Source: Solobacterium sp.
GTDB taxonomy: Bacteria; Bacillota_I; Bacilli_A; Erysipelotrichales; Erysipelotrichaceae
DNA: 64,000 nucleotides
Reading direction: 5' to 3'
Assembly (NCBI GenBank): GCA_017510405.1
Contig: JAFWNG010000040.1
Location: forward strand, 1 to 64,000
In this document: piece after piece, positions 18,936 through 28,515 of the stretch
How the letters are laid out: each line of letters opens with the position of its first letter
How positions within the stretch are numbered: position 1 is the first letter of the stretch
The notes under the pieces: generated by a model
Seen by the model: the letters and a program-made list of their open reading frames with translations, nothing else
The model's database searches: none
Told to the model about the DNA's origin: nothing
Translations under genes and position numbers: made by a program

Positions 18936-19240
18936 TCTGTGATCCTCCTGATATGTTTTGAAACTTATATTTGTTAACGGCTATATAGAAACGGGTGGTT
19001 GGTCCGTTTACGCTCTGTCATTTAAGAATATTATACAGCCCTTAGCAGATACCGTTATCCATGTTCCGGAAAAGAAAAATACGATCTCTAGAACAGGCAG
19101 ATGCAGTGACGGCATGAATTATGTGATGTTGACAGTAAAATATCTATATCAGTAACTTATAATCTTAATAGAGATAGAAGAAAAAACAGCATTATTTGTG
19201 TTCAGAATCATATGCCGCATTTAAATACGAGGGAAATACA
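18936..19240. promoter_or_regulatory. Divergent region between the pnuC operon and the LRR-DUF4132 gene
   Basis: No gene is supported. On the plus strand TTGACA (19129-19134) and TATAAT (19158-19163) are separated by 23 nt, too far for a standard promoter; TAACTT at 18 nt is an alternative -10. The stretch before 19241 carries GAGGGAAATACA as ribosome binding site. The minus-strand promoter of the operon must lie near 18960-19060. Confidence 0.35.
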
Positions 19241-21789
19241 ATGAATAGTGATTTCGTTATAGAAAATGGAGTACTGAAAAAGTATACAGGCAATGGCGGA
19301 GATGTAATCATTCCTGCAAAAGTGACAAGTATAGGCAAAGATGCCTTCTATTTCTGCGACAGTCTCACCAGTATCACGATTCCTGAAGGTGTGATAAGTA
19401 TAGGCGCCGGTGCATTCAATGTGTGCAGAAGACTGAAGAGTATAATGCTTCCGGCAAGCTTAACAAGTATTGACAGCAGCGCATTCTTTGAGTGCAGCAG
19501 TCTCACAAATATCACGATTCCTGAAAGTGTAAGAAGTATTGGTCACTCAGCATTTGAGAGGTGTTTGAGCCTGACCAGCATCACAGTACCGGACGGTGTT
19601 ACAAAAATTGAAAACTCAACATTTGAAGACTGCCGGGATCTGACCAGCATCATAATTCCGGAAAGTGTAAAAAAAGCATCGGCAACACAGCATTTAAAAA
19701 TTGCCACAGTCTCACCAGTATCACAATTCCCACAGGTGTAACAAGCATAGGCGACAATGCGTTTGCGGACTGCAGAAGCCTGACCGGTATCACGATGCTT
19801 GTTCCCGGGAAAACTCCACGCTGGTATGCTTATGCGTCAAAAACAGACTGCGACAATTATAGTGATTTCGCAAAAAAGGGACATTGGTATGAGTATGACC
19901 TGGAACTCATTAATAACGGTCCGAAATATAAATACAAACTGTCTGCACGGCTGCTTGGCGGTTTGAGCCGTCTGCTCCACCCTATTGAGCTTACAGAAGA
20001 CAACAAAGTACTATATGTTGAACTGCTTTGCAAAAATGCGAAAAAACTCGTCAGGCTGCTGGAGGAGTCAGGAGATGCAGCGAGCCTGCAGGAGTTCCTC
20101 TCCCTAAATATCCTGGATAAAAAAGCACTTAAGGCAGTGCAAAAACAAATGGCTGTTTCAACTGTGCCGGAAATTGCAGAGATGGCATCGTTGAAGATCA
20201 AAGCAGCTCCTGCAGAAAAGAAAGAAGAAAAAAAGACTCTGCCGGCTGATTCCCTGAAGGCGGTATATGCAGAGAAGCTTAAGGTGATCAAAGGCGATGA
20301 AGTCATCCGGAAAATGAAACTGGTCGGCAGAACCATGCCGGCAGTCAGGCTGGCAGACGGAACGGAAGCACCGGAGGAATTGTTCCGCTTTATTCTGGCC
20401 AGCTATGGCGTTCAGAGAATGAAGGATCGTAATGAAAAATTCCGGATAGTTCCGGAAGCGGACGAAGCAGCCGAACTGCTTTCCTATGATTCGCTCTGTG
20501 AAGCAATGGAAACAGTCAGCGATAGACTTGACTGCATTCATTATCCGAACGTTATGCCTCTGTTGTGCCGTTATGGGAACGCCAGACAAATCAGCACGCT
20601 TATAAAAGAGTACAAACACTGGGGTGATTGGAATAAATATGCGTTTAAAGGGAGAAAAACTAAGGAACTCCTGAAGGATACCATCATACTCAGCGACACC
20701 CGTGAGGCTTTCACCTGGGTGCTGAAAAACGGAAATCTGGATGACTATGCAAATATACGCGGCATATCCGTTTCAGAAGCATGTGAACGATATCTCTTTG
20801 ACTTTGGGTTTGATGAGTCCGGCAAACGTGTTTTTGATCTGGGAAAGATAAAGCTTGAGGTTACTCTGTCAGACAGTCTGAAGCTTGTTTTGAAGAATTT
20901 GAATACAGGGAAACCGATAAAGACGATTCCAAGAAATGGAATCGATCCTGCTGTCCGGAAAAAGGTATCTGACGAGCTGGCAGATATGCGGCTGAACCTG
21001 AATAGAGCATGTAAAATCAAAACAGACCAGTTGTTTACTGAATATCTTGATGGTTTGGAGAATCCGGTGGAAGACTGGAAAAGACGGTATCTGAGTAATT
21101 ATTTTTCACGAAAAGTGGCAGAACTGCTGATCTGGGATCAGGGCGGACATAGCTTCCTGCTTACTGAAGAAGGTCCAGTTAACTGTGAAGGGAAACAGTA
21201 TACGATCGGAGAGAAGCCTGTAAAACTGGCTCATCCCATGGAAATGGACCCAAAGATAATAGTGCTCTGGCAGAGATACTTTACCGCGCATAACTTAAAA
21301 CAGCCCTTCCTGCAGATATGGGAACCTGTATATGAAGAGTCAATGTTCAGAGAGAATCGATATGAATCATGCCGCATTGATCCGATCTATCTGAGAAACC
21401 AGACGAAAAGGGGAATCAGCTGCGGCTGGTTTGAAGGCAGTTATTATTCATCTATCGAGGGGTTTCATGTGACAACAGTTGAGGCTCCCTGGCAGGACAC
21501 CGATGAACGCGTACACTTGATGATTACTTCTCTTCAGCCGTTAAAATGGAACCGCAGAGTCAACGATGTGATTTCTTACCTCGACCGGATCACTATGTTC
21601 GAGCGAATCAAGAACGATGATGAGAGCATCGGGAAAATGCTGCCAACCTTTAATCTGGAACAGATCACAGCGTTTATCAACGCAGCAAATAAAGCCCAGG
21701 CACACAAGTCACTGGCCGTGTTAATGGATTATAAGAACACTCACTTTGCAGACTTTGACCCAATGGATGAGTTCACACTGGAGTTTTAA
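19241..21789 (+). pseudogene. LRR-DUF4132 gene split by a frameshift at an A7 run
   Basis: The first frame (19241..19741) encodes a leader and BspA-type LRRs (SIGKDAFYFCDSLTSITIPE). It leaves register at seven A residues (19669-19675). The other frame continues the repeat at once (SIGNTAFKNCHSLTSITIP from 19675) and runs through LVPGKTPRWYAYASK to a complete DUF4132 region: FGFDESGKRVFDLG, LAHPMEMD, QPFLQIWEPV, tail LLMDYKNTHFADFDPMDEF-like. One extra A would restore a single protein of about 849 residues. DUF6273 is replaced here by plain LRRs. The lesion could be real decay, a sequencing error, or slippage at the A-run giving on/off expression; everything downstream of it is intact, which argues against old decay. 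Confidence 0.75.
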
Positions 21790-21821
21790 AATAAGGCAGT
21801 AACAGACTTAAGGGGATCAAT

Positions 21822-22187
21822 ATGGAGAAACAATGTCTGGTCAAGTTCATAAACAATAAATCTTACTGGTATACAGGAGACTGTGAAACGGGTGATGTTG
21901 TTTTCTGTACGGGATCACAGGAAAACGTTTTGGGAAGGGTAATACAGACGTCCACCAATATGTTTGCCATGCAGAAGATCAGAGAAAAAGTTGGACATGT
22001 GGATCCGGAAAACAGAGAGGATCTTGGAGATCTGTACAGTGAATGTTCTCAGGAAGATCAGGAACGGATACTGAGGTATCTGAATATCCGGGAACCGTAT
22101 TACCGGAGCAAGTTTATCGATGCAGTATCCAATCACTGGACAGAAAAAGGTTTGGAAGGAATGACATGGGGCGAATTTTTAAGATAA
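21822..22187 (+). CDS. Hypothetical 121-residue protein (may be only the 5' part of a broken gene)
   Basis: A good ribosome binding site (AAGGGG, 8 nt) precedes the ATG, 32 nt after the DUF4132 gene. The product is mixed alpha/beta, with YWYTGDCETGDVVFCTGS near the N-terminus and WTEKGLEGMTWGEFLR at the end. No family recognised. The same reading frame continues after the TAA (see 21822..23312), so this may be a truncated piece of a longer protein. Confidence 0.4.
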   Translation: MEKQCLVKFINNKSYWYTGDCETGDVVFCTGSQENVLGRVIQTSTNMFAMQKIREKVGHVDPENREDLGDLYSECSQEDQERILRYLNIREPYYRSKFIDAVSNHWTEKGLEGMTWGEFLR

Positions 22188-23312
22188 ATTCGTACCGTTC
22201 AGCCGATTCCATCTGCAGACCTGCCGACGCCCCGGAAAACAAATACTGTCAGTTTCGATGGATATACATGGAACAGGATCGATCCGCTGCCGGAGATCGA
22301 GAAAATAGAATGTACTAATCTGTTTAACGGCGTTGTATACGGTACAGAGAAAATGATCCGGAATATTCAAAAAGACTATGTGCTGGAGGAAGTGTGGGAA
22401 GTAAAACACGGTATATTCCGCGGAAAGATCCGGGAGAATGATGAACAGCACATCCTGGAATAGTTTCCGGAATGCAAAACAGCATTTTTCTGCTTTCAGA
22501 ACGGAGCGTTCCACGCAGTGTTCTCAGAAAGCGGCTATTCTTATATAACCGGCAAAAGTAAGAAGTGGCTGCAGGCAGGCAATAGTGAGTATCAATATAT
22601 CAGCAAGTATTATCCGTATGAGATGTTCCGGGAAATTGCGCCGTTTTACAGTATCGGCTCACCGGTGGTATATGACGGGATGGATATGCTTCTTCAGAGT
22701 CTGGATTATGTTATTTAGAAAGACGGTCAGTATTATCAGATGACAGATATCGACTATTGGGATCCTCCTGTGAATATATACAGGCAATGGATCTGGCACT
22801 GGGTAGGAAATGCGGCAGTGATCGATTGATACGTCGGTCAGGAAAAGCATGTGGTTTTTCCGAAAACGATCAAAGAATTCCGTGTAGTTGGAATTGCGGA
22901 CAGGATCGGCGGCGCAGATATTTCTTATAAAGGTACTACTTCCATAGAGATACCTGAAGGATATCGGTTTATTGGCTCATATGCATTTGCGGATTGTTCA
23001 AACCTGACAGAAGTGAATCTTCCAAACACCCTGAATATACTTAGAGACGGAGCATTCCTGAAATGCAAAAGACTTAGATCCATTGTGCTTCCAGAACATA
23101 TTAAGAGTTTCTACCGCGGTTATGAATCCAAAGACGGCGGCAGCTTTGCTTTCTACGGCTGCAATGCTCTGAAAGAGGCATATCACCGTTCTAAGCGCTT
23201 CAAGTATGACTATGAAGATACCAGGGCATTCCCGCAAAAGACAGTTCTGAAACATGCAGAAGACAGAAGAATCACAGAAATAGATGTCATTCGGCATAAT
23301 TCTCATAAGTAA
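21822..23312 (+). pseudogene. 1.5-kb gene frame with four in-frame stops, ending in LRRs
   Basis: A single reading frame carries protein-like sequence throughout, with no frameshift, but is cut by TAA 22185-22187, TAG 22461-22463, TAG 22716-22718 and TGA 22827-22829. Between stops the translation keeps coding character (FDGYTWNRIDPLPEIEKIE, KSKKWLQAGNSEYQYISKYY, YWDPPVNIYRQWIWHWVGN). The last segment (from 22830) is a BspA-type LRR piece (SIEIPEGYRFIGSYAFADC, LRSIVLPEHIK). The simplest reading is nonsense decay of an LRR-containing gene downstream of the DUF4132 gene. Stop read-through is unlikely because all three stop types occur. Confidence 0.65.
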
Positions 23313-23313
23313 A

Positions 23314-23370
23314 AGTCCCGCCAAAGCAGACAACGCAATGATCCAATGCGCTGCCCGCATAGGCGGGACT
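23314..23370. terminator. Branched inverted repeat between converging relics
   Basis: AGTCCCGCC (23314-23322) pairs with GGCGGGACT (23362-23370). The long loop has its own stem (GCAG..CGCA with TGCG..CTGC). Located between two convergent decayed genes; probably a shared terminator. Confidence 0.55.
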
Positions 23371-23373
23371 GTA

Positions 23374-24127
23374 TTATTCTGCGGTTTGCTGTGTGCTGCT
23401 GTGAGAAGTGATTCCGGTATCCTGCGTATCCGGCATATCGATTCGAATCACCAGATTGTTCAGTTTCAGTGTGGATGTATACGTGACATCAGAAGCCATC
23501 CTCATGATCATCCGGATGCCGATATACCGGGAAGGATCCTGAATATCGGCAATAGATGCCATCTTTTTGATCGGATCAAAGATATGGCTGTCATCACGGA
23601 TCCTGAGCATGAATGAATTGTCCTTATGAATTACACGCAGTTCCATCATGTGACGGCCTTTATCTTTAAAACCGTACTTAATAATATTGCCTGCCATTTC
23701 TTCGGCAGCGAGCGAGACCACATATGCTTCGTGTCTGCCATAACAGGGCGACAGAAGCAGCATATCGCCATGCAGCACGCCGCCAGCAGCATTACGCTCA
23801 GCACGATGGTCATTGACCAGCGGTAATCAAAGTCATGGAGAAGATTTCCCTTAGCCAGTTCCTGCGAGCATCGCGGCTAGGTACCGGCACTCAGTATACC
23901 GTAGATAAAAGCGGATAAAAACCATACGGGACTGGTTAGACTCATCGCACCGACATCTGCTGTTTTCATTGTATGACCAACAATAAAACCGTCGACGATA
24001 CTGCCCATAGTAGACATAACGGACGAAAGAAAAAAGCTGCCGATGACACCAGAAACACCCTGATTGTGATCTCAGGCAGTGAATCATATTTTTCCTTGAT
24101 CTGTCTGATAATTCTTGAATTGTTCAT
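23374..24127 (-). pseudogene. Relic of a MATE-type efflux transporter fused to an HATPase domain
   Basis: Read on the minus strand from the ATG at 24127. The first part is a MATE-like N-terminus (MSTMGSIVDGFIVGHTMK, LTSPVWFLSAFIYGILSAGT, QELAKGNL). It is broken by a missing base in a T6 run (near 24030) and a TAG (23877-23879), and then cut short after about three membrane segments. The last 134 codons (23374..23778) encode an anti-sigma-type HATPase domain (AAEEMAGNIIKYGF, LRIRDDSHIFDP, GIRMIMRM) that is itself still open. MATE proteins with a C-terminal HATPase exist in Clostridia-like bacteria; here most of the transporter is missing. The HATPase fragment lacks an obvious start and ribosome binding site, so I treat the whole as dead. 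Confidence 0.65.
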
Positions 24128-24520
24128 TGTACTGCCTGTCTGTGCTTCTTACTTATACTATCACATGTATTCATACAAATAGGGAAGGAGAACAAAGGAA
24201 TATCTGACAAACACCATCAATAAGAAAGAGTATAGGCCAAAACCTGTCGACGAAAGATCTTCTCCCTCGTATTGAAGAAAAATACACGATACCGCATAAA
24301 CTCCCTGGAAAAACAAAGATCACACCTGGAGCGAAGAGATATTCCTCTGGTATTCACAGAAAGCACCTGTCTATTAATCGCCGAAGCATTTTTCGTTCTC
24401 TTGAAGATGGACCTAAACATAAATAATCTGCGTAATGTCAGCTAAGCCGCATGTTCTCAACTAACCTACACAGATTGATTTACGTATTTATCATTCTAAT
24501 GATCAGAAACAAAACTATGT
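24128..24520. other. 393-nt stretch without a supported gene
   Basis: Short frames occur on both strands (such as a 67-codon minus-strand frame ending near 24217), but none has a ribosome binding site or recognisable content. Base composition becomes AT-richer from here rightward. No clear terminator for the minus-strand LRR gene was found. Confidence 0.4.
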
Positions 24521-25993
24521 TTATTCCTTATGTACTCTTTCTTTAACTTCCGTCAGAAGAGTCTTTGCTTTGTTTGCAGTAACTCTGGCATATCTTCTGA
24601 TTCCAACTTCGTTGAGATCAGGTACAGCAGCATCTTCCGGATCCCATTCAACCCAGGATATATACTTTGCACCATATTTTCTTTGTCTGCTCTTTCGCCA
24701 TGTTGGATTGCCTTTCGGATAATGAGCAGTAAAGACCATATCCCAACCGAAAGGTTTGTAGTGATTAAGGCGATATCGTTCGTCAGCAGAGATAACAAAT
24801 GGATTATTACCTTTGAAATAGATATCTGTTAATGACGAACAATCCCAGAAAGCATCCGAAAAGATCGATTTGACATTTGAAGGAATCGTGATTTCTGTAA
24901 GGCTCGTACAATCAGAGAAAGCATTTTCTTCAATTATTTCGACAGATTCCGGAATTTGAATGATCCGCAGTGATGAGCATCTATAGAAAGTACTCATCAT
25001 AATGTGTGACAGACCGGAAGGAAGAATGATCCTCGTTAACCCGGAACACCCTTGAAAAGCGCTTATACCAAGCCATGTGACAGATTCCGGAACTTCAAAT
25101 AAGTGCTGTAATCCGGAACAGTTTGTAAAAGCGTCAGGGCCAATATACTCCAAACCTTCAGGAAGAGTTATTTTAGTGAGTTTTTTGCAGTTTTTGAATG
25201 CACTGTCTGCTATACAGGTGACACTCTCAGGGACGCAATAAGTTCCGGATCTGCCTGCTGGGAAAGCAATCAGAGTACTTAATTCTTTATTGAATAATAC
25301 CCCATCGACAGACGCGTATTTTTCAGAATTCTCTGATACCTGTATTTCTGTCAGACCGGTGATTCCCTTTAACACTTCAGTGTCAAATTCCGATACTTTA
25401 TCCGAAATATAAAAAGCTCCTTTTTTCCCTGCTGGAAATAAAACTATTTCGGTAAGATCTTTACTATACAATACCCCATTCAAGGAACGGAAATGCTCAG
25501 AATCGAGATCTGTGAAGATTCCATCAATGCCGGTACAGTCCGCAAAAGCCTTCTGTTCGATCTTCTGAACATTTTTAGGTATCAGAATAAAGTCGAGACT
25601 GGAGCAGCCGCAAAATGCACCGTAAGCAATACGTTCCACACTTTCCGGTATAAGGATTTTATTCAGACTTGTGCAATTCCTGAATAAATTTTCAGATATT
25701 TCGGTAAGGTGGTAGGGGAGTTTTATGTCTTTTAGTTTTAAACAATAACAGAAAGCTTCTCTTCCAATGTGTGTTACAGAGTTTGGCAGTTCTACTTTCG
25801 TAAGATTCTTACATTCAGAAAAAGCGTATGATTCGATATATGTTACGGATTCAGGAACTGTTACACTTATTAACGTCTCACAATCACAGAAAGCAGATTC
25901 TCCAATGCCAATAACATTGTCTGGAATCATGACATTACCGCCGCTTCCACGATATTTTTCCAGTATTCCCTTATTAATGATGAAATCCCGCAT
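24521..25993 (-). CDS. BspA-type leucine-rich repeat protein (no signal peptide)
   Basis: 490 residues from the ATG at 25993, which has GAGGG 8-9 nt upstream; the longer frame to 26077 has none. It opens with FIINKGILEKYRGSGGNV, the same leader type as the LRR-DUF4132 and array proteins. Well-ordered LRR_5 repeats follow (IGESAFCDCETLISVTVPES and so on), including two copies of the BspA insert NGVLYSKDLTEIVLFPAG / DGVLFNKELSTLIAFPAG. The C-terminus is a short basic tail (KKSRQRKYGAKYISWVEWDP-like) unlike the array proteins. BspA proteins are usually secreted adhesins, but no signal peptide or anchor is visible, so a cytosolic location is likely. Ligand unknown. Confidence 0.85.
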   Translation of the reverse strand: MRDFIINKGILEKYRGSGGNVMIPDNVIGIGESAFCDCETLISVTVPESVTYIESYAFSECKNLTKVELPNSVTHIGREAFCYCLKLKDIKLPYHLTEISENLFRNCTSLNKILIPESVERIAYGAFCGCSSLDFILIPKNVQKIEQKAFADCTGIDGIFTDLDSEHFRSLNGVLYSKDLTEIVLFPAGKKGAFYISDKVSEFDTEVLKGITGLTEIQVSENSEKYASVDGVLFNKELSTLIAFPAGRSGTYCVPESVTCIADSAFKNCKKLTKITLPEGLEYIGPDAFTNCSGLQHLFEVPESVTWLGISAFQGCSGLTRIILPSGLSHIMMSTFYRCSSLRIIQIPESVEIIEENAFSDCTSLTEITIPSNVKSIFSDAFWDCSSLTDIYFKGNNPFVISADERYRLNHYKPFGWDMVFTAHYPKGNPTWRKSRQRKYGAKYISWVEWDPEDAAVPDLNEVGIRRYARVTANKAKTLLTEVKERVHKE

Positions 25994-26236
25994 ATTATTT
26001 ACCCTCTTAATATAATTTCTGTTTTCATTGTATAGCATACACACCAAAAATGGTTGAATCATTCGTATCTTCTGCAATCCGTAAACCGTATGTAGAGAAA
26101 AGATTCTTTCTCACATCATCAAAAGGAACAGGATCTTCAGTTTACAGGATCATAAGTTATTTTCACTTGTTATGTTTATTCTTCAAATTGGAGACAAATT
26201 TGGCATGCGAGGGGTCAAGGTTCCTCTGGCTATTGA

Positions 26237-26641
26237 TCAATCTAGAACAATCTCCCACTGAAGTTTTATGTGATTCATGAACTCATCTATCAGATTGAAA
26301 CAATCTATTTTCCCATCAGTCAATGATGCATCAGCAGAAATCTTTAAACCAGGCTCCGATAATATAATTTCCGCTTCTGCATCCATAGTCATTAATGAGT
26401 ATTCTTTTCGATGATTAATTATCCTGAATAGTTCGTCATAGAGTTTTTTTACAGTATTTATCTCAGCAATACCCTCTGCACGTTTGATCATTCGATAATG
26501 TCCATTTGTACCGTGATGATCATAATGACGTACAACGATTTTCCCGTCAGATTGAATGATGGTTTCTTCTTTTGTGTCATCGAAAGGCTCACAAGGGCCG
26601 CACCAATGAAACTTGTATCTGATAGTAAATTGTGGAAGCAT
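26237..26641 (-). CDS. Hypothetical protein, 134 residues
   Basis: AGGAGG lies 5 nt before the ATG. The product has a beta-rich N-terminus (FTIRYKFHWCGPCEPF, IIQSDGKIVVRHYDHHG) and a helical C-terminus. No family recognised. The N-terminus has two Cys (CGPC) in a non-thioredoxin setting. Single gene on the minus strand in AT-rich surroundings. Confidence 0.6.
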   Translation of the reverse strand: MLPQFTIRYKFHWCGPCEPFDDTKEETIIQSDGKIVVRHYDHHGTNGHYRMIKRAEGIAEINTVKKLYDELFRIINHRKEYSLMTMDAEAEIILSEPGLKISADASLTDGKIDCFNLIDEFMNHIKLQWEIVLD

Positions 26642-26712
26642 AGGATCCTCCTTTTTGGTTTATCAATTACTGAACTAATCAAAAATATATAAGTGATGTT
26701 CTTATAAAATTG

Positions 26713-26857
26713 CTAGTCTAATGGCTCGCTGGTTAAGCAGGCCAGGTAAGAATCTAATAAAAGCTGAATTTCATCCCATCGGTTTACTAGCTCTTCAACA
26801 TCGTATATAGATAATCATGAACGATGCTATTTCGTAAGGGTACTTCTCCCATACCAT
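26713..26857 (-). pseudogene. Small broken reading frame
   Basis: Minus-strand text MVWEKYPYEIASFMI followed, after a one-base shift near 26800, by DVEELVNRWDEIQLLLDSY and a TAG at 26713-26715. Both parts look coding and join naturally, suggesting the tail of a lost gene. Too short to identify. Confidence 0.35.
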
Positions 26858-26905
26858 TTTCTAACTAACATCTATAGTTTTCTTGACAAGGGAAGATTTC
26901 TAAAA

Positions 26906-27190
26906 TCAGAGTAAGTTGCTTTTATTAATTATTTCTTTATTCATGCTTTCAAATGTATTGATTTCAAGATTGAGAGCATTTAAATATTTATCAACTAATT
27001 TTTTCACTAAATTCGTGAACCCATCTGCATCAAAGTTATCAATCGCTGACGTTACATAGATTTTATTGACTTCAATACTGTCTCTTGCACTAACGATTGC
27101 TTTTACTAAACTGTTAATATCAGGATTACTTGTATTCAAGGTGACATTGTTTTCATCTTCTAAATGAATTGTAATTGTATTATTCTCCAT
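26906..27190 (-). CDS. Hypothetical protein, 94 residues
   Basis: The start at 27190 is supported by GAGG about 9 nt upstream and overlaps the end of an upstream reading frame (TAA at 27180-27182). The sequence is acidic and helical: MENNTITIHLEDENNVTLNT, then KIYVTSAIDNFDADGF. No family recognised. It lies downstream of the macro-domain gene on the same strand and is probably coupled to it. Confidence 0.55.
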   Translation of the reverse strand: MENNTITIHLEDENNVTLNTSNPDINSLVKAIVSARDSIEVNKIYVTSAIDNFDADGFTNLVKKLVDKYLNALNLEINTFESMNKEIINKSNLL

Positions 27191-27346
27191 ACTTCATCAA
27201 CCTCTTCTTAACCGCATCTTTTCCTCCATCAAGGATATTAGCAGCTATATCTAAATTATTGTTATATTCTAATGCGCCGTATTTGTAGGCGAATTCATCT
27301 TCCGAATTATGCTCAGCAATAATAATGTTTTCTGCATCTGAATTAA
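27180..27346 (-). other. Coding-like extension of the macro-domain gene in another frame
   Basis: After the macro gene's TAA (27347-27349), a different frame reads INSDAENIIIAEHNSEDEF ... DGGKDAVKKRLMKYGE and stops at 27180, overlapping the next gene's start. It has no ATG of its own. It may be the true C-terminus of the macro protein after a frameshift near 27350 (real or sequencing), giving about 55 more residues. Confidence 0.4.
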
Positions 27347-27952
27347 TTACAATATTTGTGCCATTGCTTTTCCGGCATTGGTTATACCCGGATTCTTGTC
27401 TTTTTGCATGCGCTTTGCTTCTTCTTTTTTCAGATCAACAGGGATCTTAAGAACATCAAATCCCTGGTCTTTTGCGTATTTTGTGATTGGATCGTCGAAA
27501 AGAACAAGAATGATTATCTTCAGATTGGCTCCGTCAAAGGATTCGATACTGTCTCTTGCAATTTGAAAAGCCAGTTTTGGATTGTATCCATTATTCCCAG
27601 AGGCTAAAAGCGGAAAAGCGATAGAAGAACAGCCCATAACATCCGCTACTCTTAAGGAGGAAAGATAAGCAGAGCTCAGCAGGTCATATTCACCGTGCTC
27701 GCCGTCGATCCATTTTGAAACAACGGCATGGATGATGTATTTAGCATCTAGGTTAAAAGCCAGAGTAGGTACAGCGCTTCCGACATCGCAGGTGCCGATC
27801 TTCTTGCAGGCTGCAGTCAGGTGTTTTCTTCCGGCTGCTTCAAAGATTGCAGCAGATGTACCGCTTCCTTCTTTGAGTTTCGTATTTGCCGGAAGTACGA
27901 TGGCGTCAGCTGATATATTGACAAGGTTTGTTTTAATGATTTCGAATTTCAT
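27347..27952 (-). CDS. Macro-domain (ADP-ribose binding/hydrolase) protein
   Basis: 201 residues. Features of the macro fold: a start with NISADAIVLPAN, the glycine loop EGSGTSAAIFEAAG, CDVGSAVPTLAFNL with YIIHAVV following, and the second phosphate loop SIAFPLLASGNNGY. Macro domains bind or hydrolyse ADP-ribose derivatives (ADP-ribosyl proteins or nucleic acids, O-acetyl-ADP-ribose). In a window with SIR2 and TIR proteins, a role in handling ADP-ribose products is possible but unproven. See the coding-like extension downstream for a possible frameshift at its end. Confidence 0.85.
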   Translation of the reverse strand: MKFEIIKTNLVNISADAIVLPANTKLKEGSGTSAAIFEAAGRKHLTAACKKIGTCDVGSAVPTLAFNLDAKYIIHAVVSKWIDGEHGEYDLLSSAYLSSLRVADVMGCSSIAFPLLASGNNGYNPKLAFQIARDSIESFDGANLKIIILVLFDDPITKYAKDQGFDVLKIPVDLKKEEAKRMQKDKNPGITNAGKAMAQIL

Positions 27953-28073
27953 AATTGTTTGCTCCTATGCTAATTGCTTAAAGACTTTATAATTATTATA
28001 AACTTACCCCTTAATCAAAAGAGCATAAAGCGAATCATAACGAAATGTATTAGAAAAGGATACAGATAAAACT

Positions 28074-28511
28074 ATGAACGATATATTAAAAACAATAGTT
28101 GAAAATTTGAAAAAACAAGGAACATTGCGCTTTAAAAACAGTGTTACCGAGGAACAGATAAAGGCGTTCGAAAAAGAAAAAGAAATTCTTCTGCCAGAAG
28201 AGTATAAAGAATACCTGCAATTCTCTGATGGAGGACATCTGTTTCTTCCTGCTGGTGTTCAGTTCTACGGAGTTACTGAGAAACCTGTAATTGATGTGAA
28301 CGAGAAATATATATTGAAAAATGACGACACCGAGGAGATTTATTATGCCATTGGGGCATTGGCGTCTGGTGATCCGATTATCTTCAAAGAAGGCAGCAAT
28401 GAGATAGCAATATATAATCTGGAAGCTGGCACGATAGAAGAAGATGAAAAATATCCTAACTTCTATGATTTTCTAAACGATCTGTACGACTTACTTGGTA
28501 TTGAGGAATAA
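28074..28511 (+). CDS. SUKH/SMI1-KNR4 family immunity-like protein
   Basis: 145 residues. It follows the SUKH pattern: VTEEQIKAFEKEKEILLPEE with YKEYLQFSDGGHLF, an aromatic/glycine-rich core, and IIFKEGSNEIAIYNLEAGTI. SUKH proteins are the commonest immunity proteins of polymorphic toxin systems and also occur as housekeeping binding proteins. The stop is 4 nt before the ATG of a nuclease-like gene, the typical immunity-toxin pairing, although immunity usually follows the toxin. Confidence 0.8.
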   Translation: MNDILKTIVENLKKQGTLRFKNSVTEEQIKAFEKEKEILLPEEYKEYLQFSDGGHLFLPAGVQFYGVTEKPVIDVNEKYILKNDDTEEIYYAIGALASGDPIIFKEGSNEIAIYNLEAGTIEEDEKYPNFYDFLNDLYDLLGIEE

Positions 28512-28515
28512 AGCG

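Noticed and set aside
21822..23312. Programmed stop-codon read-through or alternative genetic code
   Set aside because: All three stop codons interrupt the frame, while neighbouring genes use them as ordinary stops.
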